Shown here: piece by piece, positions 7,855-16,486 of the stretch
How positions within the stretch are numbered: the first letter of the stretch is position 1
Layout: every line of letters starts with the position of its first letter
Virus record (IMG/VR): IMGVR_UViG_3300006802_000731
Coordinates: 1 to 21,063 of that record
Source of the DNA: a virus
Reading direction: 5' to 3' (one strand)
DNA length: 21,063 nt
The notes under the pieces: model-generated
Told to the model about the DNA's origin: nothing
Database searches by the model: none
What the model saw: the letters and a program-made list of their open reading frames with translations, nothing else
Translations under genes and position numbers: made by a program

Positions 7855-8610
7855 ATGAGTGAAGAAAATAAATTTAAATTTCCTACAGAAATTGTAGAGT
7901 TACCTTCAAAAGGTTTACTTTACCCTAAAGAAAATCCTTTATCTTCTGGCAAAATCGAAATGAAGTACATGACTGCTAAAGAAGAGGATATTTTAACTAA
8001 CCAAAACTACATTAGACAAGGCGTTGTCCTTGATAAGTTAATGCAGTCGCTGATTGTGTCGAAGTGTAATTATGATGACCTTGTAGTAGGCGATAAAAAC
8101 GCTATAATGGTTGCTTCTCGTATTTTAGGTTATGGTAAAGATTATACCTTTGAATACGAAGGACAGGAAGTTACAGTTGATTTATCTGAAATTGAACCTA
8201 AGTGGATTAAAGAAGAAGATTTAGTAGAACCTAATACTAATGAATTTAGCTATACTTTACCTCACACTGAAACTCAAATTACTTTTAAAATCTTAAATAA
8301 TAAAGATGAAAAAGCAATTGAAGCAGAAATTAAAGGAGCAAAGAAAATTAACAAGTTAGCCTCCCCAGAATTATCAATGAGATTAAAACAAATGATTCTT
8401 TCAGTAGGTGGTGATGATAGTCGTAAAGCTGTTAGAGAATTTGTAGATAACTATCTTTTAGCTCGTGATTCAAGAGCATTAAGAGAACATATTAAGGAGA
8501 TTCAGCCCGATATGAACTTAACATTTGATTTTTACCCTGAAGATGGAGGTGATTCTCAAGAAGATGTTAAGATTCCTATCGGGGTCACGTTTTTTTGGCC
8601 TGACGCGTGA
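7855..8610 (+). CDS. Baseplate hub / tail assembly protein, T4 gp26-like
   Basis: This 251-residue protein compares with 208 for T4 gp26. The N-terminal block FPTEIVELPSKGLLYPKENP, followed by LSSGKIEMKYMTAKEEDILTNQ, is the signature I recall for T4-type baseplate proteins of the gp26 group. LDKLMQSLIVSK, GDKNAIMVASRILGYGKDY and a C-terminal helix with REFVDNYLLARDSRALREHI follow. In T4, gp26 acts in assembly of the central baseplate hub. It lies between the tube and the tape measure, the slot used by tail assembly chaperones in many other phages. The end reads IPIGVTFFWPDA and stop. The codons for FF lie in a run of seven T, and the downstream small gene is in the +1 frame, so ribosomal frameshifting is worth testing. 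The function is moderately secure; the exact gp26 equivalence is less so. Confidence 0.75.
   Translation: MSEENKFKFPTEIVELPSKGLLYPKENPLSSGKIEMKYMTAKEEDILTNQNYIRQGVVLDKLMQSLIVSKCNYDDLVVGDKNAIMVASRILGYGKDYTFEYEGQEVTVDLSEIEPKWIKEEDLVEPNTNEFSYTLPHTETQITFKILNNKDEKAIEAEIKGAKKINKLASPELSMRLKQMILSVGGDDSRKAVREFVDNYLLARDSRALREHIKEIQPDMNLTFDFYPEDGGDSQEDVKIPIGVTFFWPDA
8590..8596 (+). promoter_or_regulatory. Candidate slippery run of seven T at the gp26-like/small-gene junction
   Basis: Zero-frame codons are ACG TTT TTT TGG. A Phe tRNA on the second TTT can re-pair perfectly after a +1 or a -2 slip, and either puts ribosomes in the frame of the downstream small gene. A -1 slip meets a stop codon almost at once. 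Function is hypothetical. Confidence 0.3.
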
Positions 8611-8617
8611 ATATAGG

Positions 8618-8857
8618 ATGAGCATGTTTGCCATGATCCATGATATAGTGTATCATGGTAAAGGAGGTTTTGATTGGGTGACTGTATATAATATGCCTAT
8701 TTGGTTAAGGCGTTTTACTTACAATAGAATAGCAGATCATATTAAAGAACAAAACGAAGCTCAACAAAGTACTACCCAACAAACATCAAAGGGTACTTCC
8801 CGCCAAATAGATTTTTCCCAACCCCCACCTGATATAAAACCAGGACAAAGGGTATAA
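8618..8857 (+). CDS. Small baseplate/tail assembly protein downstream of gp26-like (gp51 position)
   Basis: From the ATG at 8618 the product has 79 residues. The frame stays open upstream into the end of the gp26-like gene (an ATG at 8525 would give 110 residues and an 86-base overlap). I prefer 8618 because it lies 7 bases after the upstream stop codon; later in-frame ATGs at 8624 and 8633 are also possible. The N-terminal half, MFAMIHDIVYHGKGGFDWVT then YNMPIWLRRFTYNRIADHI, is a compact helical domain of the kind that follows gp26-like genes in T4-like phages, where T4 has the hub assembly factor gp51. The C-terminal ~35 residues are Gln/Thr/Pro-rich and disordered. It may also be expressed as a frameshift fusion with its neighbour, as in the G/GT chaperones. 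Function is inferred from position. Confidence 0.65.
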   Translation: MSMFAMIHDIVYHGKGGFDWVTVYNMPIWLRRFTYNRIADHIKEQNEAQQSTTQQTSKGTSRQIDFSQPPPDIKPGQRV

Positions 8858-8860
8858 AAT

Positions 8861-8886
8861 AGGGCACCGCAAAGGCGGTGCCCTTT
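8861..8886 (+). terminator. GC-rich hairpin before the tape measure gene
   Basis: AGGGCACCGC (8861-8870) pairs perfectly with GCGGTGCCCT (8875-8884) around an AAAG loop. Only three T follow before AATATTTATA, so it is a weak terminator or a partial read-through/processing hairpin. Confidence 0.75.
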
Positions 8887-8887
8887 A

Positions 8888-8895
8888 ATATTTAT
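8888..8895 (+). promoter_or_regulatory. ATATTTAT element 5, before the tape measure gene
   Basis: This octamer starts 4 bases after the hairpin stem and lies 16 bases upstream of the tape measure ATG at 8912. Confidence 0.5.
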
Positions 8896-8911
8896 ACGAA
8901 AACAACACTGC

Positions 8912-11900
8912 ATGGCTTCTGAAGAACAGATTAATAATCAAAAGGAATTTAATGATTATATTCAAGAATCTCAGGAATTCTTAGCTGAGACTATATCGCA
9001 GGCTTCCCAGTTAGCTGATCAAATAAAATTTCAAATAGATCAAACTAAAAATAAAATAGGCTTAGATAAACAAGTTTTAAGCTTATCCCAACAAAATGTA
9101 AATACTTTAACTAAACTTAAAGTAGATTACCAAAGTATTTCTAATATTGATAAAGATAGAGTATCTATTTTAAATCAAATTCAAAAGAATAACAATGTTA
9201 TAGCAGCTCAATCTAAAAATTTAAGCGCAGAGGAGCTTAAAGCAGCTAAAGCTTATGTTTTAAAAGAAAACAGCTTAAAAGCCCAACAAGATACCTTATC
9301 AGAGCTTATCAGTGAACAAGAACAATTAGAAAAAGCTATTAAAGCTGCTGAAGCAAGTAGATCTGATACTACAGCCTTATATGATCAATTAACTGCTTTA
9401 GACGAACAACAAGAATTTTATAGACAGTCAATAACAGATTTAAACAATATTGTTACCTTAGAACAACAACGTTTATCACCTCAAGCTATTGCTGTAGGCA
9501 TGCTCCAAGACCAAAATACCCTGTTGGAAGAAGGAGTAAAATACTTAAATGAAGAAGCAGATGCTGTAAACACTGTAGCTAAGGCTCAATCCTTATGGAA
9601 TTCAAGTTTAGGTGCAGTAGAAGGAATTCTTAAAAAAGCAGGGGCAGGAGGAGCTGCTATAGCTTTAGGGTTAGAAAGAGGAAAATTAGAAGCCGAAGCT
9701 ATGGCTGAACAACTCACCAACTATGGTGAAGATTCAGGTAACTTCATAACAAATATTGGTAGAGAATTTAAAGTATTAGGAGCAGGTGTAAAAGGTACCT
9801 TTAAAGGTATGGCTGATTCTCTTAAAGCTATTGGTTTAGGTGCTATATTGTTTAAAGGCATCAAAGGTGCTTTTAACATGCTGGGAGGTAAAGTAGTTAC
9901 TGGTTTTATAAGTGATCTTAAGAGTAAATTCATGTCAGGAATTTCTTACTTAAAAGATCAATTCTTTTCACTTGACTCTTATATAGAAGATGCTAAAGCC
10001 GGTGACCAATTAAATCAACAACTTTCTCAAGCTGCAGCAGATTTAGCTACTAACTTAGGGGTATCTACTAAAAATGCTAAAGAATTAACTAAACAAGCTG
10101 GAAAATTCGCAGGATCATTAGGCATGATGCCTGAAGAGTTAGCAGCAGCTACTGGGGAATTAAATAAAGCATTTGGATCTACCCAAAAATTCTCTGATGA
10201 TACTGTAAAAACATTTGGTCAATTAACCCATCTATATGGTTTAACAAATGAAGAAGCTTCTGAATTTGTCAAATTGTCGCAATTATCAGGGCAGGAAGCA
10301 TCAGACACTACACTAACGTATAAAACACAAATACAAGCACTTAAAGAACGTAATAATGTTGCTATTTCTGAAAAAGAAATAATGGCTGAAATTGCTAAAT
10401 CAAGTGCTGCTATGCAATTAACAGCAAGAGGACAAGGTAAATCATTAGCAGAAGCTGCTTTCCATGCTAAAAAAATGGGTCTTTCACTTAAACAAGCTGA
10501 AGGCATTGGTAATAGTTTACTTGATTTTGAAAGTTCTATTGCTAATGAAATGGAAGCTGAATTGCTAATTGGTAGGGATCTTAATTTAGAAAGAGCAAGA
10601 TCAGCTGCGTTACAAGGTGATTTAGCTACAGTTGCTAAAGAAGTAGCAGGACAAATAGGATCAGCTGCTGAATTCGGTAAAATGAATGTTATCCAACAAG
10701 AAGCATTAGCTAAATCTGTTGGTGTAAGCAGGGATGAGTTAGCAGAAATGTTAAAAACTCAAGAACTTTTAGCGGGTACTGGATTTGATGATATGAATGA
10801 TGCTCAAGCAAAATTCAAACAATTATTAAAAGAAACTGGTTCTGAAGAAAAAGCATTAGCTAAAATGAAAGAAATGGGCGCCTCAGATGCTCTTCAAGAC
10901 CAAATGAGGCAAGTTTCTTTACAAGAAAAAAGAGCTATGCAAGAAAGAGCAATAGCAGCCGCTCAAGCTCAATTAGCATCAGCTGTAAATAAATTATTTG
11001 ATGCGTTCTATAAAGTAGAAAAAATTGTTAAGCAAATAAAAGCTACTATTGTAGAACAAATGAAACCCTTCTTTGATCAATTTGGGGGGTTAGTTAGTGA
11101 TGGTGGAGATGCTTTTAAAGAAAAAGTTTTACCTTATGCTATATCATTAGGTAAATTTTTAAACGACGTAGGGCTACGTTTAACAGAAATTGTAAGAGAT
11201 CACGGTCCTCAAATTGGAAGAATATTTGATGGAATACTCAAAATGTTTGGCTCTATTTATAATGTAGTTGGAGGTGTTATTAAACAATTATTAGGTATTA
11301 GTGATGCTGGGTCAGCTGCAGATGGATTTTTTGGAGGTATAGAATCTACTATAAACACTATAATTGAAAAACTTAAAAACGTAGATATAAGTGTTATAAC
11401 TGATAAAGTTAAAGGATTTATTGAATCCGTAAAAAATATTTTTAATTTTATTTTTGAAAAAATTGGTGCTTTAGGAAGTTTTTTAGGTAAAAATAAAGGA
11501 TTAACTAAAACTGCTGGGATGGGTGCTCTAGCTTTAAATTTTGCTCCCGATACAACTAAAAAAATAGTAGGAAGCACATTAAAAGGGTTAGGAGGATTAA
11601 TAGCACCTAATTTATTTGGAAAAAGGGGCCAATCAAAATCTGCTCCTATGTTTGTTCAAGATGTTAGTGGGGGAGCTGGAGGGGGATTAATGGATATGGT
11701 AGGTAAAATGGGGGGTCGTCAAGCAGGTATTGGAGGTGGATTTAAAAAAGGATGGAAAGGCTTATTTGATTACGCCAAAATGGCCCTTAAACCAGGTAAA
11801 GCTGGACAAGTTGGTAGAGCTAGAATTGCTCGAGCAGCTAAAGGATTAGTTACAGGACAAGGTGCTTCATTTGTAGGAGGTACTGGTAAAGGTGCTGCCC

Positions 11901-14698
11901 AAGCCGCAGGTCAATTAGGTAAATTAGGAGGAATAGCAGGTAAATTAGGCACTGTTGGTAAAAGTTTAGGTAAATTAGCAGCTGGAGGAGGAATCGGAGC
12001 TGTTGTAGGATTAGCAGCAGAAGCAACTTTAGGACATTTTAAGAAAAAAGCAGAAGCGGCCGCAGGTGCTTTAGATGAACAAATTGCTATAACTACTGAT
12101 GTGGGGAAGGCAGCAGAATTAGAACAACAACGAAATGCTAAATTAGAAAAGGCCCGTAACTTAGGTATAGCTGCTGAAACTGCTAAATTTGCGGGATATG
12201 GGGCTGCTATTGGAACTATGATAGGAGGTCCATTTGGTGCAGCTATTGGAGGTGGAGTTGGGGCTTTAGTAGGATTTACTAAAGGTGTAATTGATGCCGA
12301 AAAAGCTAGAAAAAGAGATGAATCTGAAGCAGGTAAATTTGCTAGAGAAATGCAATTATCGGCTATGAAACATCAAAAATCATTAGCTGAATTTGATGTT
12401 AGATCTGCTACTATGAGGGCCAATGCTGCTAAAAAAGCAGCTGATATAGAAATTGCTGCTAAAGATAATTTTGCTAAACAATTAGCAGGAGCAAATGCAA
12501 CTTTTGAAGACTTACAAAGTATGGATATAAAACATACTGACGAAGCTTTTAAAAAACTTGCTACAGAAGCCCTTAACGCAGGTAACATCACAGAAAAGGA
12601 ATATTCAGATGCTTTAAAAGGTAGTTTAGATCCCTTAAAACTTTTAGAAACAGCAGCTTCCCGCTCAGGAGAAAGAATAAATGAATTAACTAATGCCGCA
12701 ATTAATGCTGCAGATGCTGTAGGAAATACTCTTAAAAACCAAATGCTTAAAGCAGCAGGGGTTAATGAAGATGTAGTTAATGCTCAATTAAATGCTATCC
12801 AAGCAATTTCAGCTAATGCCGAAATAGGAGCGGCAGATTTATTTAGTAAATTCGAAGGAGATCTTACTGCTGGGATTAATACAAAAGCAGTAGATGCACT
12901 TAGAGGCCAAGATGAGGATGCTTCTGGCTTTATGGCAGAAATAGCAAAACAGTTTAAAGCTAGTGGAGCTTCGGATGAACAAGTTAAATTAGCTATGGAA
13001 GTATACGCTAATCAACTTGAAGCTGCGGGTGAAAACTTTAAAATAGACACAGCAGGGGATGCTGTTAAAGTACAACAGGGAATAGCAGACGCTCTTCAAA
13101 CAGTAGTTAAATCTGATATAGTAAAAGCCGAAGCTGCTGCTTCTAGTGCTAAGGCTTCTGCGCTTACCCAAATTGATGATAGTGGTATTATTGACCAATT
13201 AGCTTCTTTAAGTAAAGAACAATTATACGGAGATGAAGCCCTTCAAAGCTTATTATCAACAATTGGAGTAGATATGGCTACTATAGCCGAAGATGGTATA
13301 ACAGGAGACGAACAAAAAGCAATTCAAGAAAAATTAACAGTAGCTTTAACCGAAGGCCTAATGGGGGTAGAAGGAGGTAATGCTAACCTTCTTAAAGATC
13401 TCCAAACAACCCTCTCAGGAGATGAAGCTGCTAGAGCAGAATTAACTAAAGCTATTGCTGATGGTACTTATTTAAAAGCGGCTGATGAATCTGCAAAAAC
13501 TTCTGCGACTATTGAAATTAATCCTGAATCTGAAAAAGGATTATTTGCTAACTTTAAAGAAAATTTTGTAGAAAATATTGATGCAATTAAAACTTACTTC
13601 AAGGATTCATTTACAGGAGGTTTTGATATCATAAAAAACATATTTAAAGGCAACTTCTCAGAAGCTTTTGAAGGTATTAAGAAAAAGTTTTTTGCTTTAC
13701 CTACTTTGCTAGGAAAAGTAATAAAAGGCAGTGTAAAACTAATGTGGAAAAGCTTCTTAGGTTTTATAAAACTAGCAGTTACAGTAGGCCCTAAAATATA
13801 TGATGCTATTAAAAAGGCAGCTAAAAAAATTAAAGATACACTTATATCAATATTTAAAACAGTTACAGAAAAAGTTAAACAATTTTTCCAAGATCCGGTA
13901 GGTTCAATTAAACGAGGATTTGAAGCCGCAGTAGATTTTATTAAAGAAAAATTCTTTAGTATTAAAGACGCAATTTTTGAAAAATTCCAATCTGTTGGAG
14001 ACTGGATAAAAGAAAAAATATCAGGGGCTTTATCAGATTTAGGAGCTGCTCTTGGTATTGATGATTTAGGAGGAAAACTTAAAACAGGATTTGAAAATAT
14101 AATTGGCACAGCCAAAGAAAAATTTGCTGCTTTTAAAGATACTATATTTGGTATATTCTCAGGAATAGGAGAAACTATTATGGGAGTTATTAAGGGTCCT
14201 ATTAATGCTATGATTGGGTTAATTAACTCAATGATTGCAAATATTAATTCTGCCCTTAATTTTAAGCTGACAAACCCAATTACTGGAACTGTATACGAAA
14301 TGGGAGTAACAATCCCAGAAATCCCCATGCTTGCTAAAGGTGGTATAATAGATGAAGCAACATTAGCAGTATTAGGTGAAAAAGGCCCTGAAGCTGTAAT
14401 TCCTTTAGATAAATTAGGTTCTATGCTAAGTAATGCTGCTTCATCAGCATCCTCCACTATTTCTCCATTAGCTGGAAAAGCCGCAGATAAGTTAGGTTCA
14501 TTATTCAAATCTGATAAAGAAAAAGAAGAAAAAACTCAAACTGATGAAGAACTTAAAGAAGAACTTCGAAGAATGAGAAAAACAATGGAAACTTTTGTTG
14601 AACAAATGAATCAAGTAGTAAATCGCCCAATTGTAGTAGAAATGAATAGTAATAAAGTTGGACAAGCTTTAGGACAAGATTCATATAGAATTCAATAA
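8912..14698 (+). CDS. Tape measure protein (tail length determinant)
   Basis: This 1928-residue protein is by far the largest gene product here and over three times the length of T4 gp29 (590). Residues 1-230 are Gln/Lys/Glu-rich coiled coil. Residues ~307-332 are a hydrophobic Gly-rich segment. Residues ~940-1045 are Gly/Lys/Ala-rich, and ~1094-1130 hold a glycine-zipper membrane-like stretch (GAAIGTMIGGPFGAAIGGG). Residues ~1550-1790 are amphipathic Phe/Ile/Lys helices ending in AMIGLINSMIANINSALN. Residues 1806-1832 carry the classic tape-measure tail motif LAKGGII...LGEKGPEAVIPL, then a final coiled coil and VVEMNSNKVGQAL. Family members fill the tube during assembly, fix its length and help form the channel for DNA entry. 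I see no peptidase or lysozyme motif. It has its own ATATTTAT element and an AACAAC-type upstream context. Confidence 0.93.
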   Translation: MASEEQINNQKEFNDYIQESQEFLAETISQASQLADQIKFQIDQTKNKIGLDKQVLSLSQQNVNTLTKLKVDYQSISNIDKDRVSILNQIQKNNNVIAAQSKNLSAEELKAAKAYVLKENSLKAQQDTLSELISEQEQLEKAIKAAEASRSDTTALYDQLTALDEQQEFYRQSITDLNNIVTLEQQRLSPQAIAVGMLQDQNTLLEEGVKYLNEEADAVNTVAKAQSLWNSSLGAVEGILKKAGAGGAAIALGLERGKLEAEAMAEQLTNYGEDSGNFITNIGREFKVLGAGVKGTFKGMADSLKAIGLGAILFKGIKGAFNMLGGKVVTGFISDLKSKFMSGISYLKDQFFSLDSYIEDAKAGDQLNQQLSQAAADLATNLGVSTKNAKELTKQAGKFAGSLGMMPEELAAATGELNKAFGSTQKFSDDTVKTFGQLTHLYGLTNEEASEFVKLSQLSGQEASDTTLTYKTQIQALKERNNVAISEKEIMAEIAKSSAAMQLTARGQGKSLAEAAFHAKKMGLSLKQAEGIGNSLLDFESSIANEMEAELLIGRDLNLERARSAALQGDLATVAKEVAGQIGSAAEFGKMNVIQQEALAKSVGVSRDELAEMLKTQELLAGTGFDDMNDAQAKFKQLLKETGSEEKALAKMKEMGASDALQDQMRQVSLQEKRAMQERAIAAAQAQLASAVNKLFDAFYKVEKIVKQIKATIVEQMKPFFDQFGGLVSDGGDAFKEKVLPYAISLGKFLNDVGLRLTEIVRDHGPQIGRIFDGILKMFGSIYNVVGGVIKQLLGISDAGSAADGFFGGIESTINTIIEKLKNVDISVITDKVKGFIESVKNIFNFIFEKIGALGSFLGKNKGLTKTAGMGALALNFAPDTTKKIVGSTLKGLGGLIAPNLFGKRGQSKSAPMFVQDVSGGAGGGLMDMVGKMGGRQAGIGGGFKKGWKGLFDYAKMALKPGKAGQVGRARIARAAKGLVTGQGASFVGGTGKGAAQAAGQLGKLGGIAGKLGTVGKSLGKLAAGGGIGAVVGLAAEATLGHFKKKAEAAAGALDEQIAITTDVGKAAELEQQRNAKLEKARNLGIAAETAKFAGYGAAIGTMIGGPFGAAIGGGVGALVGFTKGVIDAEKARKRDESEAGKFAREMQLSAMKHQKSLAEFDVRSATMRANAAKKAADIEIAAKDNFAKQLAGANATFEDLQSMDIKHTDEAFKKLATEALNAGNITEKEYSDALKGSLDPLKLLETAASRSGERINELTNAAINAADAVGNTLKNQMLKAAGVNEDVVNAQLNAIQAISANAEIGAADLFSKFEGDLTAGINTKAVDALRGQDEDASGFMAEIAKQFKASGASDEQVKLAMEVYANQLEAAGENFKIDTAGDAVKVQQGIADALQTVVKSDIVKAEAAASSAKASALTQIDDSGIIDQLASLSKEQLYGDEALQSLLSTIGVDMATIAEDGITGDEQKAIQEKLTVALTEGLMGVEGGNANLLKDLQTTLSGDEAARAELTKAIADGTYLKAADESAKTSATIEINPESEKGLFANFKENFVENIDAIKTYFKDSFTGGFDIIKNIFKGNFSEAFEGIKKKFFALPTLLGKVIKGSVKLMWKSFLGFIKLAVTVGPKIYDAIKKAAKKIKDTLISIFKTVTEKVKQFFQDPVGSIKRGFEAAVDFIKEKFFSIKDAIFEKFQSVGDWIKEKISGALSDLGAALGIDDLGGKLKTGFENIIGTAKEKFAAFKDTIFGIFSGIGETIMGVIKGPINAMIGLINSMIANINSALNFKLTNPITGTVYEMGVTIPEIPMLAKGGIIDEATLAVLGEKGPEAVIPLDKLGSMLSNAASSASSTISPLAGKAADKLGSLFKSDKEKEEKTQTDEELKEELRRMRKTMETFVEQMNQVVNRPIVVEMNSNKVGQALGQDSYRIQ

Positions 14699-14702
14699 CC
14701 CC

Positions 14703-14710
14703 ATATTTAT
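14703..14710 (+). promoter_or_regulatory. ATATTTAT element 6, before the baseplate operon
   Basis: This octamer lies 47 bases before the ATG at 14758. The leader holds TAACTTAAA (14739-14747) and ends in AATAACAAC, as in the tube leader. No hairpin separates it from the tape measure gene. Confidence 0.5.
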
Positions 14711-14757
14711 AACCACATTTAGTGTATTAATTAGATAATAACTTAAACAATAACAAC

Positions 14758-14931
14758 ATGTCATTATTAAAATCTTTACAAACATCTATTTTAGGATTTA
14801 AAGGACAAACACCCCCGGTAACTAACCCTAATCCTTTAGGACCATTAGGAAAAAAATCTCTTGATAATTCTCTTTTAGACAGAAATAACGGAGCTACTCC
14901 TCCTAAGTACTTAGATAACCCACCAGCATAA
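14758..14931 (+). CDS. 57-residue proline-rich small protein, first gene of the baseplate operon
   Basis: The frame runs from ATG at 14758 to TAA at 14929-14931. The product starts MSLLKSLQTSILGFKGQTPP, continues with PNPLGPLGKKSLDNSLLD and ends ATPPKYLDNPPA. It is probably unstructured apart from a short N-terminal amphipathic helix. No known domain is recognised. The gene is supported by its exact fit between the tape measure and the next gene (7 bases away), the full leader with ATATTTAT, TAACTTAAA and AACAAC before ATG, and codon use like its neighbours. A tether or plug between tube initiator and tape measure, or an assembly factor, would fit the position, but that is speculation. Confidence 0.7.
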   Translation: MSLLKSLQTSILGFKGQTPPVTNPNPLGPLGKKSLDNSLLDRNNGATPPKYLDNPPA

Positions 14932-14938
14932 TTAACAT

Positions 14939-16486
14939 ATGGGCCTTATTGACTTAAAAACTAACTTAAGGTCCCTTAGCTATGGATCAGGAATAGGGGA
15001 ACCTTATATTAGGCGTCCCCTTCCTGCTTATAATGAGGACCCTGGTAATCCCTATTTAGGAGCTGATATATTTAGTCGCCAAGGTTCTTTAATTAGTGCT
15101 AATAATGATGTCACCAGGCTAACTAGATACATAACAAGTGGAAAAGGTCTACTTTTTAATGCAAAACAATTAGCATTAGAAACTAGTAGACCTAAAACCC
15201 CCTATGGTCCTAAAAGAGGTTATTTAGTTTCAAATGCTGTAGCTCAAGCGGGTGTGCAGGGTAATGGAATTCATTTAAATAGAAATTTATTTTTTGACAG
15301 TAAAAATGATGGGTATGATTATCAAACCCGTACTTTTTACAATGAAGAAAATAATAACAGATTAACTTTACTTTATAATACTAAAATTTCTAAAAGTGGA
15401 GGAGGAGCTACTTCTAGATCTAAATTTGGAATAACAGATAAAGGAGACCAAATTACACTTATGCGCTACAGTGGGGGATCAGGTGGGTTTAGTACAACTT
15501 TAAAACGAATTTCTAACACTACAGAATATACCCCCGGAGTAGGAAAATACCAAAATGTTTTTACATTAACTAATACCCAACTTCAAGGTCAAATCCCAGA
15601 TCCTTCGATAGGAGTGCGTAGAAATACTGGATTTAACCATATTGGAAATTTTATAATTGATGTCAACGATTCTACCAATGCACCTAGTAAAACTAGAATT
15701 TTAGGTCGTTTAACACAATATAGTACATTTAATAGACCTAATATATTTAAAACAGGAGATCCGGGTAATGATGCTAACTTAAATAGACAAACTTATTATG
15801 AAGGAGTTCCTCAACAAACCCAAGGAACTGACTTAATTAATTATAAAAAAATATATTCTAGTGCAGACGGAGTTAAAACCCAAACAAATAGTGCTGAAGA
15901 TTTAATTAAGTTTTATATAGCTGTATTAGATAATAATAACCCCCAAAATAAAACTTACATACATTTTAGAGCTTATATTGAAGGTTTTCAAGACAACTAT
16001 GCTGCAAATTGGAACTCAGTAAAATACCCTGGAAGAGGTGAAGAATTTTTTAAATATGATGGTTTTACTAGAGATATCAGTTTTAGTTTTAAAGTCCATG
16101 TAGCTTCTAGAGTAGAATTATTCCCTACCTATAATAAACTAAACTATCTTGCTTCTATAATGACCCCTGATTACTCTAACCCAGGATTTATGAGAGGAAA
16201 CATAGTTCAATTAACAGTAGGAGATTATATTAATGATACTTATGGTGTTATCACAGGATTTAGTTATAATTTATCAGATGAAACTTCTTGGGATATAGCT
16301 AGAAAAGATGATGGAAAAGAAGATGAAAATTCTGCTGAATTAGCAACTTTAATTAGTGTAGATAGTTTTAGTTTTAAACCTATACACAATTTCTTACCTC
16401 GTACTGTTAAAGAACTTGATAATCCTGAATCTAGATTTATTTCTTTAGGAAATAAAGGTTATGGTGCTGATAAAAGAGGAATATAA
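14939..16486 (+). CDS. Baseplate tube-initiator/cap candidate (T4 gp48/gp54-like position)
   Basis: This 515-residue protein has an N-terminus MGLIDLKTNLRSLSYG followed by a polar, Asn/Gly-rich central part. The C-terminal ~180 residues (from about 340) hold the best-conserved-looking block: YIHFRAYIEGFQDNYAANWN, then YPGRGEEFFKYDGFTRDISF, VGDYINDTYGVITGFSYNL and TSWDIAR. A beta-rich domain of this kind resembles the tube-like fold of baseplate proteins that start tube polymerisation. In T4 the genes next to tape measure gene 29 are 48 and 54, which encode the tube cap and initiator, so synteny supports this reading. The gene ends in a TAATG overlap with the LysM gene. An alternative is another inner baseplate protein. 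The coding call is firm and the function moderate. Confidence 0.6.
   Translation: MGLIDLKTNLRSLSYGSGIGEPYIRRPLPAYNEDPGNPYLGADIFSRQGSLISANNDVTRLTRYITSGKGLLFNAKQLALETSRPKTPYGPKRGYLVSNAVAQAGVQGNGIHLNRNLFFDSKNDGYDYQTRTFYNEENNNRLTLLYNTKISKSGGGATSRSKFGITDKGDQITLMRYSGGSGGFSTTLKRISNTTEYTPGVGKYQNVFTLTNTQLQGQIPDPSIGVRRNTGFNHIGNFIIDVNDSTNAPSKTRILGRLTQYSTFNRPNIFKTGDPGNDANLNRQTYYEGVPQQTQGTDLINYKKIYSSADGVKTQTNSAEDLIKFYIAVLDNNNPQNKTYIHFRAYIEGFQDNYAANWNSVKYPGRGEEFFKYDGFTRDISFSFKVHVASRVELFPTYNKLNYLASIMTPDYSNPGFMRGNIVQLTVGDYINDTYGVITGFSYNLSDETSWDIARKDDGKEDENSAELATLISVDSFSFKPIHNFLPRTVKELDNPESRFISLGNKGYGADKRGI

Noticed and set aside
13594-14508. A 304-residue antisense open frame inside the tape measure gene, plus shorter ones at 9721, 10219, 11257, 12373 and 12989
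   Set aside because: The tape measure frame has a recognisable protein with family motifs. The antisense translations are low-complexity and typical of shadows of AT-rich, helix-coding genes.
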